Shown here: positions 11,646 to 22,717 of the stretch, piece by piece
How the letters are laid out: each line of letters starts with the position of its first letter
Position numbering within the stretch: position 1 is the stretch's first letter
DNA from: Rhynchopus euleeides
Lineage: Eukaryota; Euglenozoa; Diplonemea; Diplonemida; Diplonemidae
NCBI GenBank assembly: GCA_963210315.1
Contig: OY723275.1
Location: 1,550,001 to 1,614,000, forward strand
DNA length: 64,000 nucleotides
Direction: 5' to 3'
Program-made: the position numbers and the translations under genes
Notes under the pieces: model-generated
Told to the model about the DNA's origin: nothing
What the model saw: only the letters and a program-made list of their open reading frames with translations
Database searches by the model: none

Positions 11646-12951
11646 GGAGGCTGGAGGTTGGTGGTGCGCAGCCATGGGGTGGATATTTCATAAAATGGTG
11701 GGGCAGTGTTATGTTGTTGCAGTTCACTAATTTTTAGGGGGGTGTGGTGATGGGGGTGGGGTTTCTTTGAGTGTTGGTGTTCTGCCGTTCTTACCTTGCG
11801 CGGTTCAACCGAACCGCGCGGTCGTACGGCAAACAACAGATGAATGGAGAGGAAGCTGTGTGTGTGTGGGTCGGGGTACGTTTTTCTCATCTTCTCTCCG
11901 CGGCGGCGACACACCGTTGAGTTCCAGCGCATTCATTTCTGGTAGTATACTGCACCCTCCCCCCCTCTTTCCCCCTCTGGCCAGGCCCTCGCGGAAGACG
12001 AGACAGTCGAACAGGACCTCATCCTGTCTGTCCCACGCCAGCCGGCCCCCCCCAGCCTCGCGTGTGCCAGTGAAGTGCCTGGCCTGGATATGGCACGACC
12101 CCACCTTTTCCTGCCTCTCCGCTTTCCCCCAGACAGCTCACAGCGCTTGGGGGAGGAGGGTGCGGTGTGGTGTCGGCTTGCCACCTTTTTCCTGCAGGGG
12201 GATACGCCGTGTGAACAGCCGCCTGGGTGTGTGTGTCAGTCGTCAGGGGTGGGGGGGGGTGGGTGGGTGCCTTACCCATATCCACCCCGCCACCCCCGCC
12301 ACGACTTGCTTTGCGTGCAGTGCACGCCCCCTCTCTCCTTCCCACCACAGTGCGACACCTAAATACCCATGTGCCTTTTGTTGTATCTATTGCTTTGGAG
12401 CTGTGTGGCTATCCGCCCCTGCTGTTGCTCTGTCTCTCTCACATGACTCACTCTTCGCTATCTCTCGGTGATGCATCGCCACATGTGTCGTGCCGCTGCC
12501 ATCGTCTTGGGGCTTCTCTCTGACCAGGTGTATCGCAACATGTCCCTCGGATTTTTTTTCCTCCTCCGCCCCCTAAAGAACTGCCCCCCCCCCCCCCCTC
12601 CCTCGACAGGGAGCTGCGTGTTGTGGGGATCAGAACTTTCGACCCCTCTTCTGCCCCCCCCTCCCCCCTGCCCGATCCCACGATGCGATAGACAGTGCCG
12701 ACACCACCACCGCACCCACCCTTTCTCCCACGCCCCAGCCCGAAATCCACCATGTGAAACAGGAGGCCTGGAGGCGAGAGCTTCCCGAAGGGGAAAAATG
12801 GTGAGTACAAATCATGCCTTCTGGCTCCACTGTGTACGTTGCTGCTCTGGGTGTCTCGCAGATGTCAGGCTTGGTGTTCGTTGGCACCATAAAGGGGAAT
12901 AACATAGAGCGGGAAAAAAAGATATAGGCGGGGGGGGGGGGTTGGAAAAAA
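11646..12951. other. Intergenic, no gene seen
   Basis: Mixed low-complexity DNA with several C and G runs (for example 12585-12600, 12931-12941). Overlapping frames show no domain signal. Confidence 0.5.
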
Positions 12952-12953
12952 TA

Positions 12954-14424
12954 CACGGTGGGATCTTGTAAATTTTACATGTATAACTACAAGTATAATA
13001 CATGTATTATACATGTATAATACTTGCATGTCAACTATTATACATGTATAATACATGTATATGCCTGAAATATACATGTAAAATACATGTATATCAAGTA
13101 AAAATACAAGTATAATACTTGCATGTCAACTATTATACCGTAAACGGAAAAAGGGTGGACCGTAAAAATGTTCCAAGTTCCCAAAAAAAGGCCAAACGTT
13201 CCATCTTTTTTACGGTCCACCATTTATTGGGACTGAATATGGAAAAGACAATGCGATTTTCGCCCGCGGGCTGGTGGGTTGCGGGGCGCGGACTGCGGCC
13301 TCCACGCCGCAGACTCCCGCACGTAGGCCTCCCGACCTCCCAGCTTTGGACCCTCCCTCCACCACCGCAACCAACACCAGCAAGAGAAGCAAGTCCTCCC
13401 TGCGTGTGGAAAGGGCACGATCACCACCACTCACCTCGAGACTCACCCACCACCACACCTCGAGAAGTGTAGTACCATGCAAGGAGCGTTCCGGTAGAAG
13501 TAAAAGTAGAACCTGCTGCACGAGCCCACAAAAGCAGCCACAGTACGGCAGGGCGCGCAGACAGAAGCTGAGACCACCGGGCTCCCTCCGGATGTAAATT
13601 TGTGAATCAGTGCCCGGAAAATTCAGGGAAATCGTACTCCTTTAGTGTAGTACACCCTGCAGTAACTGTGGGAGAACAGTTCCCGGACGATGGTGAGCGC
13701 ACACTCTGTGTTGAGGCCCTGTGGTGTTAATCCTGCAGCTTCAGTCGTGCGATTTCCTTGGTTCCTTCGCGACTTCGTCGAAGGAATTCGTAAAAAAACC
13801 GCCAAGTCCACTATCCCAACCGTAAAATAGGTGGACCGTAAAAATGTTCCAAGTTCCGGAAAAATCCCATTTGTTCCATCTTTTTTACGGTCCACCTATA
13901 GTACGGTTCACCTTTATTACGGTCCACAATATTTCCGTTTACGGTACATGTATTTTTACTTGATATACATGTATTTTACATGTATATTTCAGGCATTTAC
14001 ATGTATTTTACATGTATAATACTTGTCATGCAAGTATTATACATGTATAATACTTGCATGACAAGTAAAATACTTGCATGCAAGTAAAATACATGTATTT
14101 TACTTGCATGCAAGTATTTTACTTGTCATGCAAGTATTTTACATGTATAATACTTGCATGACAAGTATTATACATGTAAAATACATGTAAATGCCTGAAA
14201 TATACATGTAAAATACATGTATATCAAGTAAAAATACATGTATAATAGTTGACATGCAAGTATTATACATGTATTTTTACTTGATATACATGTATTTTAC
14301 ATGTATATTTCAGGCATATACATGTATTATACATGTATAATAGTTGACATGCAAGTATTATACATGTATAATACATGTATTATACTTGTAGTTATACATG
14401 TAAAATTTACAAGATCCCACCGTG
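12954..14424 (+). mobile_element. Family A (CACTA-like) element, copy A2
   Basis: Same CACGGTGGGATC...GATCCCACCGTG ends as A1, flanked by a 2-bp duplication TA (12952-12953, 14425-14426). It contains one family B insertion. Beyond the insertion it is entirely short palindromic repeats (ACATGTAAAATACATGT, ACTTGCATGACAAGT). Confidence 0.8.
13138..13944 (-). mobile_element. Family B element, copy B3 (nested in A2)
   Basis: 807-bp copy in the opposite orientation to B1/B2, with CCGTAAACGG / CCGTTTACGG ends and TA on both sides (13136-13137, 13945-13946). Confidence 0.8.
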
Positions 14425-14426
14425 TA

Positions 14427-15046
14427 GCTTTCGGTGGTGGTTCGGCTGGGTGTGCTGAAGGGGGGCTTTTGGTGAGATGCAGAAAAAGAGCTCTCTCCCC
14501 ACCCGGTGATCCACCTGACGGATCCGCGCAAAGAAAACTATGCGTCTGCAACTCAGTATGGGGGAGAGAAGAACCAGCGGGTATTCGTCGATCGCGAGAA
14601 CACCTGGATGGGGAGGGAGCTAATATGGTTAGCTCATATCAGCTCATCGAGAGGCATGGGAAGTCCACCGGGCTGCGTGGACGCGTGGCATAGTATGGGG
14701 CACCTCTAGGGTGGGTGTGTATAGTCTCACAGGGGTATTCACACTTGACGGGGAGAGAGGTGTCAGCACACACTGTGTGCATGGACAGGTCCCGTGCTGC
14801 TCTGGCGCTGTCTCTGCTCTGGCCCTGACACTCAGAGGCACAATCATGTCTCATCAACTGGTTATGTAACCGCGTGCTGTCAAAAAATGAACTCAAAAAA
14901 TCCGAAAACCCCCTCCACTCTCCCCCCATTGAGCACAGCATTAGATCTTGGACACACTACCGTGCAGAAGAGAGAGCGGTCAATCCTGTGCCTTACTGTT
15001 CTCCACTTTATATCGTATACGACCCCCTCGCCACCTCCCCCCCCCC
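14427..15046. other. Intergenic, no gene seen
   Basis: Contains about 30 bp (14495-14523, CACCCGGTGATCCACCTGAC) found inverted at about 63000-63030, so part of it is a dispersed repeat. Ends in a C run abutting element E. Confidence 0.5.
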
Positions 15047-15048
15047 TA

Positions 15049-16027
15049 GGGCAGTGATAGAAAATACGTAAAAAACGTTCAACGTATTTGAACGTTCAAC
15101 GTATTTTTAAAAAAATGCGTCGAAGTTGAACGTTTTTTTGGCTTTTGGGCGTTTTCACCCACTGGGTGCACTCTCCACATGAAACCCCCCCTAGCAGTAG
15201 GGGGTGGGCCCCCTGCACACACTAAAGGGGACACCGGTGGGATGGAGAGTCACGCGTGGCGAAAAGGCGGTGAAAACGGGGTTCTGTAGTCCGAGAAGGG
15301 GCGGGACCCGGAAAGGGGTGGTTGGTACCCCCTCTTTTCAGGGTTGACTAACTCCGGAAAAGCGGGGGTACCAACCCCCTCTCGACCTATCTCCCAGTTT
15401 TACCCCACTCGACCGGCTGGAGTCCGTCGTGTAGAGGAAGTGGATGGCCGAACGTGAGCTGGATTTAGACCGTCGTGAGACAGGGTGGTTTTACCCGACT
15501 GAGAGAGAACACCTCGAGCCGGCGTATGTCGACAGCAATATGGGGAACTCCCATTTCAGTCCCTGGTATCTACGTGTCCGAGCGGACAGTGCCGTGATGC
15601 TCCCACTGGATGGCTTATGGCTGAACGCCTCTAAGCCAGAACCCAGTCTAGAGACATACGTGACTTGCCAGAACCCAGTGGGATATCCCGCATGGGAGAA
15701 CCGTATGGGGTATCCCACCTGCAGGGGTTCACCTCAACTGCACCAGCCCGCTTCATGGAGCAAAGGACAAGGGATGCTGTCGACTGCATCGCGAAGCAAG
15801 TCGCTGTAAAATCGTGCTCCAAGGACGTCTTCCGCACGGTTGTCGTTGGTGCCACCAACTCGCCCTTGCTCTGCTTGAGGAAAGGTGGGTTTGTGACTGG
15901 TGGCCCCTGCAGACGGTAGGCAATGTGAGAAACGTTCAAATACGCTGAACGTTCAACGTATTTGAACGTTCAACGTATTTTTAAAATCGGGATTCTGAAA
16001 AATACGCGTATTTTGCCTTCACTGCCC
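15049..16027. mobile_element. Element E, TA-target inverted-repeat transposon
   Basis: 979 bp between GGGCAGTGA and TCACTGCCC with TA on both sides (15047-15048, 16028-16029). Subterminal motifs AACGTTCAACGTATTTGAACG repeat near both ends (15077-15115; 15930-15980). The interior holds an unassigned frame at 15444-15809 with no domain. Its right-hand TA is also the left-hand TA of element D1, so E inserted at the edge of D1. Confidence 0.75.
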
Positions 16028-16029
16028 TA

Positions 16030-17177
16030 GGGGGGGTCAAATGCCACCCTTTTACGTGGACAAACACGATTTTTCAAAAAACCGGCGCAGAGGCCCCAAA
16101 GCCCCCGTAAACCCTCCAAACCCCCCCAGATCGGTCCGGAAACCCATCGAACCCCACTTTTCCACCATTCCGGGCACCTCAGGTGCCCGAATTGGGGTAC
16201 CTAAATTTTGTGCCACCGTTTGGTACCGGACAGTGCCACTGTGTGGGAGGTTGGAAAAGAAAATGCCCCAACACACCACATCTGAGGGTTGCAATGCATG
16301 TTGCTTGCCAACCACGTCATCCGGTGGGTGTCAGGCGCTATGTAGGTGGCATTAGCCAGGTCTTCGATGTGTTCTGGCTTGTATATGTACCTCCCTGCCA
16401 CCATGCACCGGGAGGCTGCCTGTAGGTACGGAACAAGTCCAGATGGTCGTGTGATTCCTGTGCAGCAGTGCTCCACAACCGGGATGTGTTGACAACGACT
16501 GTTGCAACACGAGCTGTACATTCCGGGAACACACGAAGTGCGCTGTCGTGGTACCCATTGTGCCAGAATTGGTAGTTGCTGCGGTCTACTTTGCCTGGCC
16601 CAAGAGCACTGGTACTGAACGGTGCAATATGCGTGGCGAGGTGAATGCAACGGAAGGGCGCAAAGTCAATACAGCTCTCGGATGGCGGGTGGTGGTGCCA
16701 CTAGTGTGTGACGTTCACTCGAGGATACAATGCATCACAATGAATCAGCAACCGTGGACCGAGTACAATACGCTCTCTGTGGCTGGTGTGGGGGACAAAG
16801 GCAGTGCCTGTGCCGCAGGCAGGGAGGTACATATACAAGCCAGAACACATCGAAGACCTGGCTCATGCCACCTACATAGCGCCTGACACCCACCGGATGA
16901 CGTGGTTGGCAAGCAACATGCATTGCAACCCTCAGATGTGGTGTGTTGGGGCATTTTCTTTTCCAACCTCCCACACAGTGGCACTGTCCGGTACCAAACG
17001 GTGGCACAAAATTTAGGTACCCCAATTCGGGCACCTGAGGTGCCCGGAATGGTGGAAAAGTGGGGTTCGATGGGTTTCCGGACCGATCTGGGGGGGTTTG
17101 GAGGGTTTACGGGGGCTTTGGGGCCTCTGCGCCGGTTTTTTGAAAAATCGTGTTTGTCACCCCCATTTGACCCCCCC
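16030..17177. mobile_element. Element D1, foldback transposon with long arms
   Basis: 1148 bp, GGGGGGGTCAAATG ... CATTTGACCCCCCC, TA on both sides (16028-16029, 17178-17179). The arms (about 16060-16430 and 16780-17155) are near-perfect inverted repeats, so the same peptides appear on both strands and are not genes. The unique centre is about 16435-16780. The left terminus carries an extra CCACCCTTTTACGTGG block and the right a CACCCCC block; see D2 for the reverse arrangement. Confidence 0.8.
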
Positions 17178-17179
17178 TA

Positions 17180-17693
17180 CCCCCCCCCTCTTTTCCCGAG
17201 GTTTTTTCAAACACCCGCTGTATTTAGCCCTTTCATTTCTTTGTTGTGTCAAAAAGCAAACAAGCGCACCTCCACTCACCCACCCCCCCTACCCTCTGCC
17301 GCAGTTGCCAAAATGGGGGTCAAACCGTCCCAAATGACTTCAATTCAAAACCACGGACGATGCGTGCCCCCCCTCTCGGGAGTTGGGAAGTGGGGGGGGG
17401 GGGTGGGGGAGGAGGGGGTGTAGGGCGTGCAGGAGAAGGGATAAAGGAGGTTAACAGCATAGATGAGATCGACTCAGCACACCACCCCCCCCCCCCCTCC
17501 CCCTCCCCCCTGTCCCCTATACTCAACGCCAATCCAGCAGCCCCCTCTCCCGCCCCGAATTACCCGACGGAACACGCCACCTCCCGCAGTTGTCCTGCAC
17601 ACCACCCCCATCGCCCGCATCACTCCACCGCCACCACCACCACCCATCTGCAGGAGCGACCCTCTCTGAGACATCCATGCGGCCTGCCTGCCC
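17180..17693. other. Intergenic / 5' flank
   Basis: C- and G-rich low-complexity DNA (17160-17200, 17390-17420, 17485-17510). A CCACCC-rich tract with a CTGCAG site at 17649-17654 leads to the next start codon. Confidence 0.5.
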
Positions 17694-19910
17694 ATGGAGC
17701 CCTCAGAGGTGGAACAGCAACACCTGGCGTCTGGTGGGTTTGGCAGGCTGAAGCCACCCCCCAGGGGGCTCGCCCCGATCCGCCCACTGCGGCACCTCCA
17801 CGGCCTTTCCGATGCCAAGCAGGTGACCCTGCGGGAGGCGTTCCGAGAAGCCACTGAAGACGCCTCCGAGCGCCCCACCCACCCACCCCCTTCACACGGC
17901 GGGCCGCAGACACTGCAGGAAAGCCTCCACACGCTGACGGCGATTGTCTCGGGGCTTCCGCAGCTGCCGCACCTCACGGTGCAGGCCCTCGAGAAGGTGA
18001 ACCTCTCTAACCCGGAGGGGCGTGCCTGGGTCTGCAACATCATACGCCTTTACGAGGCTCGCGTCTCCACCCTTGAGAGAGAGCTTGTCGACCTCTCCCG
18101 GCACTGCGCCAGGGTGGCCACCCTGCAGCAGACCCTCGCTGTCGAGAAGGCGCAGGGCGACCAGCTCCGCTCTGTCTTCCGCGCTCTCCTCCCACTGCAG
18201 GTCATGACGCAGGGTGCGCAGGAGAAAGCCCGGTCTGCCGCCGACCCCAAGGAGTTGGTCCGCCTGTCGAAGGATCTGGAGATCGAGAGGTCGAGAATGG
18301 CAGACATGGTGCAGAAGATGGGCCGTGCGGAGCTCGCCCTGCAGGTTGCGGTGGAGGAGAGGGACGACTCTGCGAAGAAGCTGAAGGCTGTCCTCCAGAA
18401 GGTGGGGCCCATGTCGCGCGACAACGACTCCCTCCGGGAGAAGCTGCGGCATGCCGAGGCAGAGGTGTCCGCCATCAAGACGAAGAGTGCGGAGGATATG
18501 GCGACGGAACGTGCGCAGCATGAGGCAGACGTTGCGGAGATGCAGGACATCATACACCGCTTGCAGGAGAGGGAAGATCGCATCTCGAAGAAGTTGGAGG
18601 GTGCCGAGACACGGTGTGCCGAGGCTGAGGCTGATATGGCAACCGCGGTCGAAACAGCGCGGCAGCTCGAGAGGAACCGGGATGAGGACATGGTGACCAT
18701 CGCGGAGTTCCGCGAGCAGCTGGAGGGGATGCGGGATGAGGGGAACATCATGTCGAAGACGCTCAGCACATACCTCGACAGCCTCATCGTGCACTGCAAG
18801 GCGCCGGATTCTCTCGGAGGGGACAACCTCGCAACCACCGTGTCCCGCGCGATCGACGAGGTCATCCTTTCCCTCACGGAGGCAAAGGGGGAGCTGGAGA
18901 CAGCACGCAGCACGGCGCGCATGCTGAAGGATCTCGTCACGATGCACCGGCAGGAGGTAGAGGAGCTCCTCCAGGAGAGGGACGCACTCAAGGCGGATCT
19001 GTGTGGCATCCAGGCAGCGCTTGACACAGCCACACGGGAGGCATCCCGCGCTGGGGCAGCGGGGCAGGACGGGGGGCATGTGCCCCCCAGAGCTGCGCCG
19101 CTGACAGACCGGGCCTCGTCGCCCTGCTTCGGCGATGGGGTTCAGCGGGAGGGCGTGGCGGTGCAGCGCGGGAATGCGGGAGGGGGGGTGTCGCAGCGGC
19201 CTGCCGCTGCCGCCTTCGCGGGGGTTGCCGTGGCGAAGCGGAAGCTGGCCCGGCCGGCTGCGGAGCGGCAGGCGGAGCGGGACCTGCCTGCGGTGAACAA
19301 GAAGTTTGCCAGCTTCCTCGACAGGATGAAGAAGGGGGAGGCGGAGCGGGAGTCGAAGTGGGCGGACCGGCGGGACCGCATCAAGCAGACCCGCGCCGTG
19401 GATGCGGCAAAGGCGTTGGATTCATTCGGGCACGTCGCGCAGAAGGCATCCGGTGCGGACACACCTGTTGGGGAGAGTGAGAACGTCACAACGGGCGCAA
19501 CAAGCCAGCCGGACCGAACTGACGAGGCGCAAGCCCCCCCTCCTCCGGAGGGAGGCAGCGCAGGGCCTCCCAACGAGAGAGGCTCTGTGGGTGTTGAGGG
19601 AGAGGGCGGAGGAGGAGGAGGAGGTGGTGGTGGTGTGTCCAAACGTGTCGTGCAAAGGCAGAAGGCAGTCAACGATGCTGCGGTGTCGCGCCTGGCCCAG
19701 GCGAAGCGGAAGGTCCCCGGGCGTGGGGTGACTCTCGAGGAGGCTGTTGCCGCGGCTGCCGCACAGCCGGTCACGACTAGGGAGGGCGCCCCGATACCGA
19801 TGGCTTTCTCCAGCACCAAGGGGTCATCCCTCCCGCCAGGTGCTGCACAGGATACAGGCGCCCGCTTCCGTACCGTGATAGACAAGGCGCAGACCAGCCG
19901 CAACGTCTAG
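17694..19910 (+). CDS. Large coiled-coil protein, function unknown
   Basis: Single-exon frame of 738 residues, ATG at 17694. The first about 75 residues are Pro-rich. From about 115 to 475 the sequence is a long coiled coil: charged heptads, frequent Leu/Ala/Glu/Arg, few Pro/Gly, resembling centrosomal or flagellar structural proteins. A Gly/Ala/Pro-rich linker (475-500) follows, then a basic helical segment (about 510-580, KKFASFLDRMKKGEAERESK), an acidic/Gly stretch with a GGA-type codon run (19606-19635), and an Ala-rich tail. Codon use matches the other genes here. No catalytic domain is recognised. Inferred: cytoskeletal scaffold; other coiled-coil roles are equally possible. Confidence 0.75.
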   Translation: MEPSEVEQQHLASGGFGRLKPPPRGLAPIRPLRHLHGLSDAKQVTLREAFREATEDASERPTHPPPSHGGPQTLQESLHTLTAIVSGLPQLPHLTVQALEKVNLSNPEGRAWVCNIIRLYEARVSTLERELVDLSRHCARVATLQQTLAVEKAQGDQLRSVFRALLPLQVMTQGAQEKARSAADPKELVRLSKDLEIERSRMADMVQKMGRAELALQVAVEERDDSAKKLKAVLQKVGPMSRDNDSLREKLRHAEAEVSAIKTKSAEDMATERAQHEADVAEMQDIIHRLQEREDRISKKLEGAETRCAEAEADMATAVETARQLERNRDEDMVTIAEFREQLEGMRDEGNIMSKTLSTYLDSLIVHCKAPDSLGGDNLATTVSRAIDEVILSLTEAKGELETARSTARMLKDLVTMHRQEVEELLQERDALKADLCGIQAALDTATREASRAGAAGQDGGHVPPRAAPLTDRASSPCFGDGVQREGVAVQRGNAGGGVSQRPAAAAFAGVAVAKRKLARPAAERQAERDLPAVNKKFASFLDRMKKGEAERESKWADRRDRIKQTRAVDAAKALDSFGHVAQKASGADTPVGESENVTTGATSQPDRTDEAQAPPPPEGGSAGPPNERGSVGVEGEGGGGGGGGGGVSKRVVQRQKAVNDAAVSRLAQAKRKVPGRGVTLEEAVAAAAAQPVTTREGAPIPMAFSSTKGSSLPPGAAQDTGARFRTVIDKAQTSRNV

Positions 19911-20619
19911 GATGGCGCAAACTGTCTCCCTCTCGGGTGGGGGGGGAGGGCCTCGCCCAGTCCGTTTTCTCCCAGCCCCGTTTGTACACTTGGTATTGTT
20001 TGTGTTGGCAAAAAAACCTCGGGGTGGTGCCTCTTGCCCTGGCAGTGCCCTTGATTGGGCAGTGCGTTTCCATCGCTGTTTGGGGGGGTGGGGTCACAGG
20101 TGGCACATTGCCATGGGTCACTGTGACACCCGCTCAAGGGGGGATGGGTTGCGGTGTGTTGCTGTTGCTGGTGCTGGTGCTGCTCTTCAAATGAGTGTCG
20201 CCTCCGCACAGTGTCGTTTGTGAGTATCCAACATGTGCCAGCGTCGAGGAGCAAACCCGGCGTCATGTTCACAGGGTCACAAAATGTGCATCCGCATATG
20301 TGTGGGATGTCTCGTTTCTTATACCAGAAGCTTGTGTCGACGGAAGAACACAATTGTATCTTGTTGAATTGACTGGCCTGCAGCTGACCCTGCCTCCCCC
20401 CCTCTCAGACTACGCTCAGCAGAATGCGTTTTGAATCGCCGCTCGCACCCACTCCGCTCCCTTTGCTGCTGTGGAAGCCGGTGCGCTGACGCGGTGATTG
20501 CACACACAGGGTTCAAGACTCACCCCTCAGGCACACACGAGCGGGTGGGGGTGGGTGGGTCTGGGAGGGCCGGGGTGGGTGGTGGTGGCGTTTCAAGTCG
20601 AGGGGCAACCATCACAACA
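19911..20619. other. Intergenic, no gene seen
   Basis: Mixed DNA with a G-rich stretch just before the next start codon (20530-20590). No domain-bearing frame. Confidence 0.5.
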
Positions 20620-21271
20620 ATGATGGCCAAAAGAGCAGTCGTGGCGGGGGCACAGGCGGCGAAGGGGCAGGTGCGGTGCTACCGCTACAGAGGGCAGGCG
20701 GATATCGATGTGCAGACACCGTGGTACTGGACTCCAGTGGAGGCACCCAACTACTCACAGCTTCCCGAGCGTTGGGACTGGTATATGTATGCAGGCACCC
20801 ATGGCATCTGCACTATCATCTTCTATTGTTAGACTATCTGAGCTCCCTAACACACCCCCACCACAGGTTCCAGGGGTATGGGCAGGAAACGCACCGTTTC
20901 TTCGTCAACCCGAGCGCATGGGGTGAGCACGAGAGGATGGGGCGCCTGTTCACAACCTTCATGGGGACGGCCTTTGGTTTCCTCTTCTTCACGCAGCTCG
21001 GCTTCAGGGCACAGACCTACTCCACTTTCTTGGGCGAGGACAAGGACTACCTTGTGTCGCACTACTCTGACTACGCGAAGGTATGGCACATTCATTGGAG
21101 GTGGGGAATCCTGTTGTCCCTAGATGTGCCCCGCCCAAACTCTGATGGTTCCCTCCACACACCGAACACACCCAACAGCACCCGTTCGACGGGATGTACC
21201 TCTACTCCCCGATGTCGTCGCCGCGCGACCCCGCGTACGTCAGGCATATCAACAGCAAGGACACTTACTAA
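20620..21271 (+). CDS. Small one-span protein, possible complex I subunit NDUFB8-like
   Basis: Three exons 20620..20780, 20867..21080, 21179..21271 give 155 residues; introns begin GTATAT and GTATGG and end CCACAG and CAACAG, with frame kept at both joints. A basic N-terminus could be a mitochondrial targeting peptide. An aromatic segment (PWYW...WDW) is followed by one hydrophobic span (about residues 90-108, AFGFLFFTQLGF). The C-terminus, HPFDGMYLYSPMSSPRDPAY then VRHI, resembles the family's ending (YPxNxLYL..GGDPxxxPxxVxHYxI). Inferred: inner mitochondrial membrane accessory subunit of respiratory complex I. Similarity is short and judged from memory of the family pattern, so another one-span mitochondrial protein is possible. 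Met at 20623 is an alternative start. Confidence 0.55.
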
Positions 21272-22717
21272 GCTACCTTCAGTCTGCCTGGCTCTGGAGG
21301 AACGGCGTATCTTCCCCTGCGGCTGAGATTTCTTGGGGGATCCCGTTGGACTATGGTGATAATGGTCTCTGTTTTTCGGGGGGTGGGGGGGGAGTCGGCA
21401 ATGAAGTATGGTGGGTTCTGCACAGAACCCACATCATCCGTTATTTTTTTGAAATCCGAACGGTGTGGTGCTGCGTCTGTTTTGTCTTTGCATGTGTGGG
21501 GGCAGTGGTCAAAGGGGTATGTGTCATGTATGTCACATGCGGGGGTGGGAGTGTGCGGTGCGGCGGTGACGCAATTTTGTTGATTGTCGGAAAGGCCGCG
21601 CATTCACTAAACGGGTCGCAAATCGATCGACAATCAGGAACACCTCGTCGGGCAGTTGGGAGATGGAGTGGATGCTGGACGATGCATCAGCGCAACACAG
21701 TCTGTCAGGATTGCAGCAGCAACCGACTAGCACAATCCTACCAGGAGTATCGATGGTTTGCAACAGGGGGGGGCACACATTTAGCCAGCAAAACAAATTG
21801 AACAAAAAAAATCCAAAAAAACGATTCCCCCGGCAGCTTATTCTTTCGCCCCCCATCCCCCCCTTTTTCTCCTTTGATCCTGCCCACCCACTCAACCCCC
21901 CCTCTTCCCTCGTTGGCGGAGGGTGGTTGCTCGGGCGGCGGGATCGCGACAACCACGTGACGACAAAAGTCTTTTTTTTGGCAATCTTTTTTTTGTTGGG
22001 TTTCTTTGCAAGCCTTCATCTGCTCGCTCAGGGCGTTGCAGAAGAAACGGAAAAATATCGATACTCACACCAACGGTGCAGACGACACCCTGATATACAA
22101 CCCTTTCACCTCTCCGTGTGCGTTAGAGGTGGGTGCCAATTATGTGGTTCCCAGTGCGCACGAAAGGTTGTGCATGCCGATCCCTCCGCCAGACGCCAAA
22201 GACATGGAGTAACACACTGTGTGACGTGGTTCAGGCAGGCCTTTGGAAACGGCAGCACCAGTCTCCCACTTCCACCCGGCCGCCAGCCGGCTTCAGAACC
22301 ACCACACCACCCCCGCCCTCTGGGAGGCGCCAGGGGTCCCATCCCCCCCGTCGAAGAACGAATGCGAAACATGTCCCCCCCCCCCCCCCGTCCGACCGTC
22401 GGCCTACCCCCCCCCCCCTCCCCCCTGCAGCAGGGGTGTGGTTGAGATAAAGTAGTTTGGCATCCTGTAGGACCGTTCCCCCCTATACCCCTCCCTGCAC
22501 CCCCAGCACACCAGCACCACCCACGTGCTGGCCTTGATGTCTCTTCTTCATAAATGCAGGGCTCTCTCTCTCTCTCTCCACCACTTCTCCAGGGTCTTAC
22601 ACAAAACCCGTGCCAAGGTTGTTAGAGCGACGCTCAGAGCAGCTTCTCGTTTGCGACGCGGGTTACAGGCGGCTTATAGACCTTGCGAGGTAGGTAGGTA
22701 GTGTCGGTTCGGGCAAT
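21272..22717. other. Intergenic, no gene seen
   Basis: Contains a palindromic GGTTCTGCACAGAACC at 21414-21429, a C run at 22375-22390 and a (CT)n run at 22561-22578. Nothing coding is supported. Confidence 0.5.

Noticed and set aside
10287..11932. Minus-strand frames of 233 and 379 codons
   Set aside because: Antisense of the Orai-like gene; the plus frame has splice sites, membrane spans and Cys repeats.
15444..15809. 121-codon frame inside element E
   Set aside because: No domain, no splice signals, no second copy to test; left as transposon interior.
16041..17016. Several 80-150-codon frames appearing on both strands with the same peptides (also 38179-39362)
   Set aside because: They are mirror images in the two arms of foldback elements D1 and D2, not genes.
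17892..19079. 395-codon minus-strand frame
   Set aside because: Antisense shadow of the coiled-coil gene, with Leu/Arg/His-rich noise composition.
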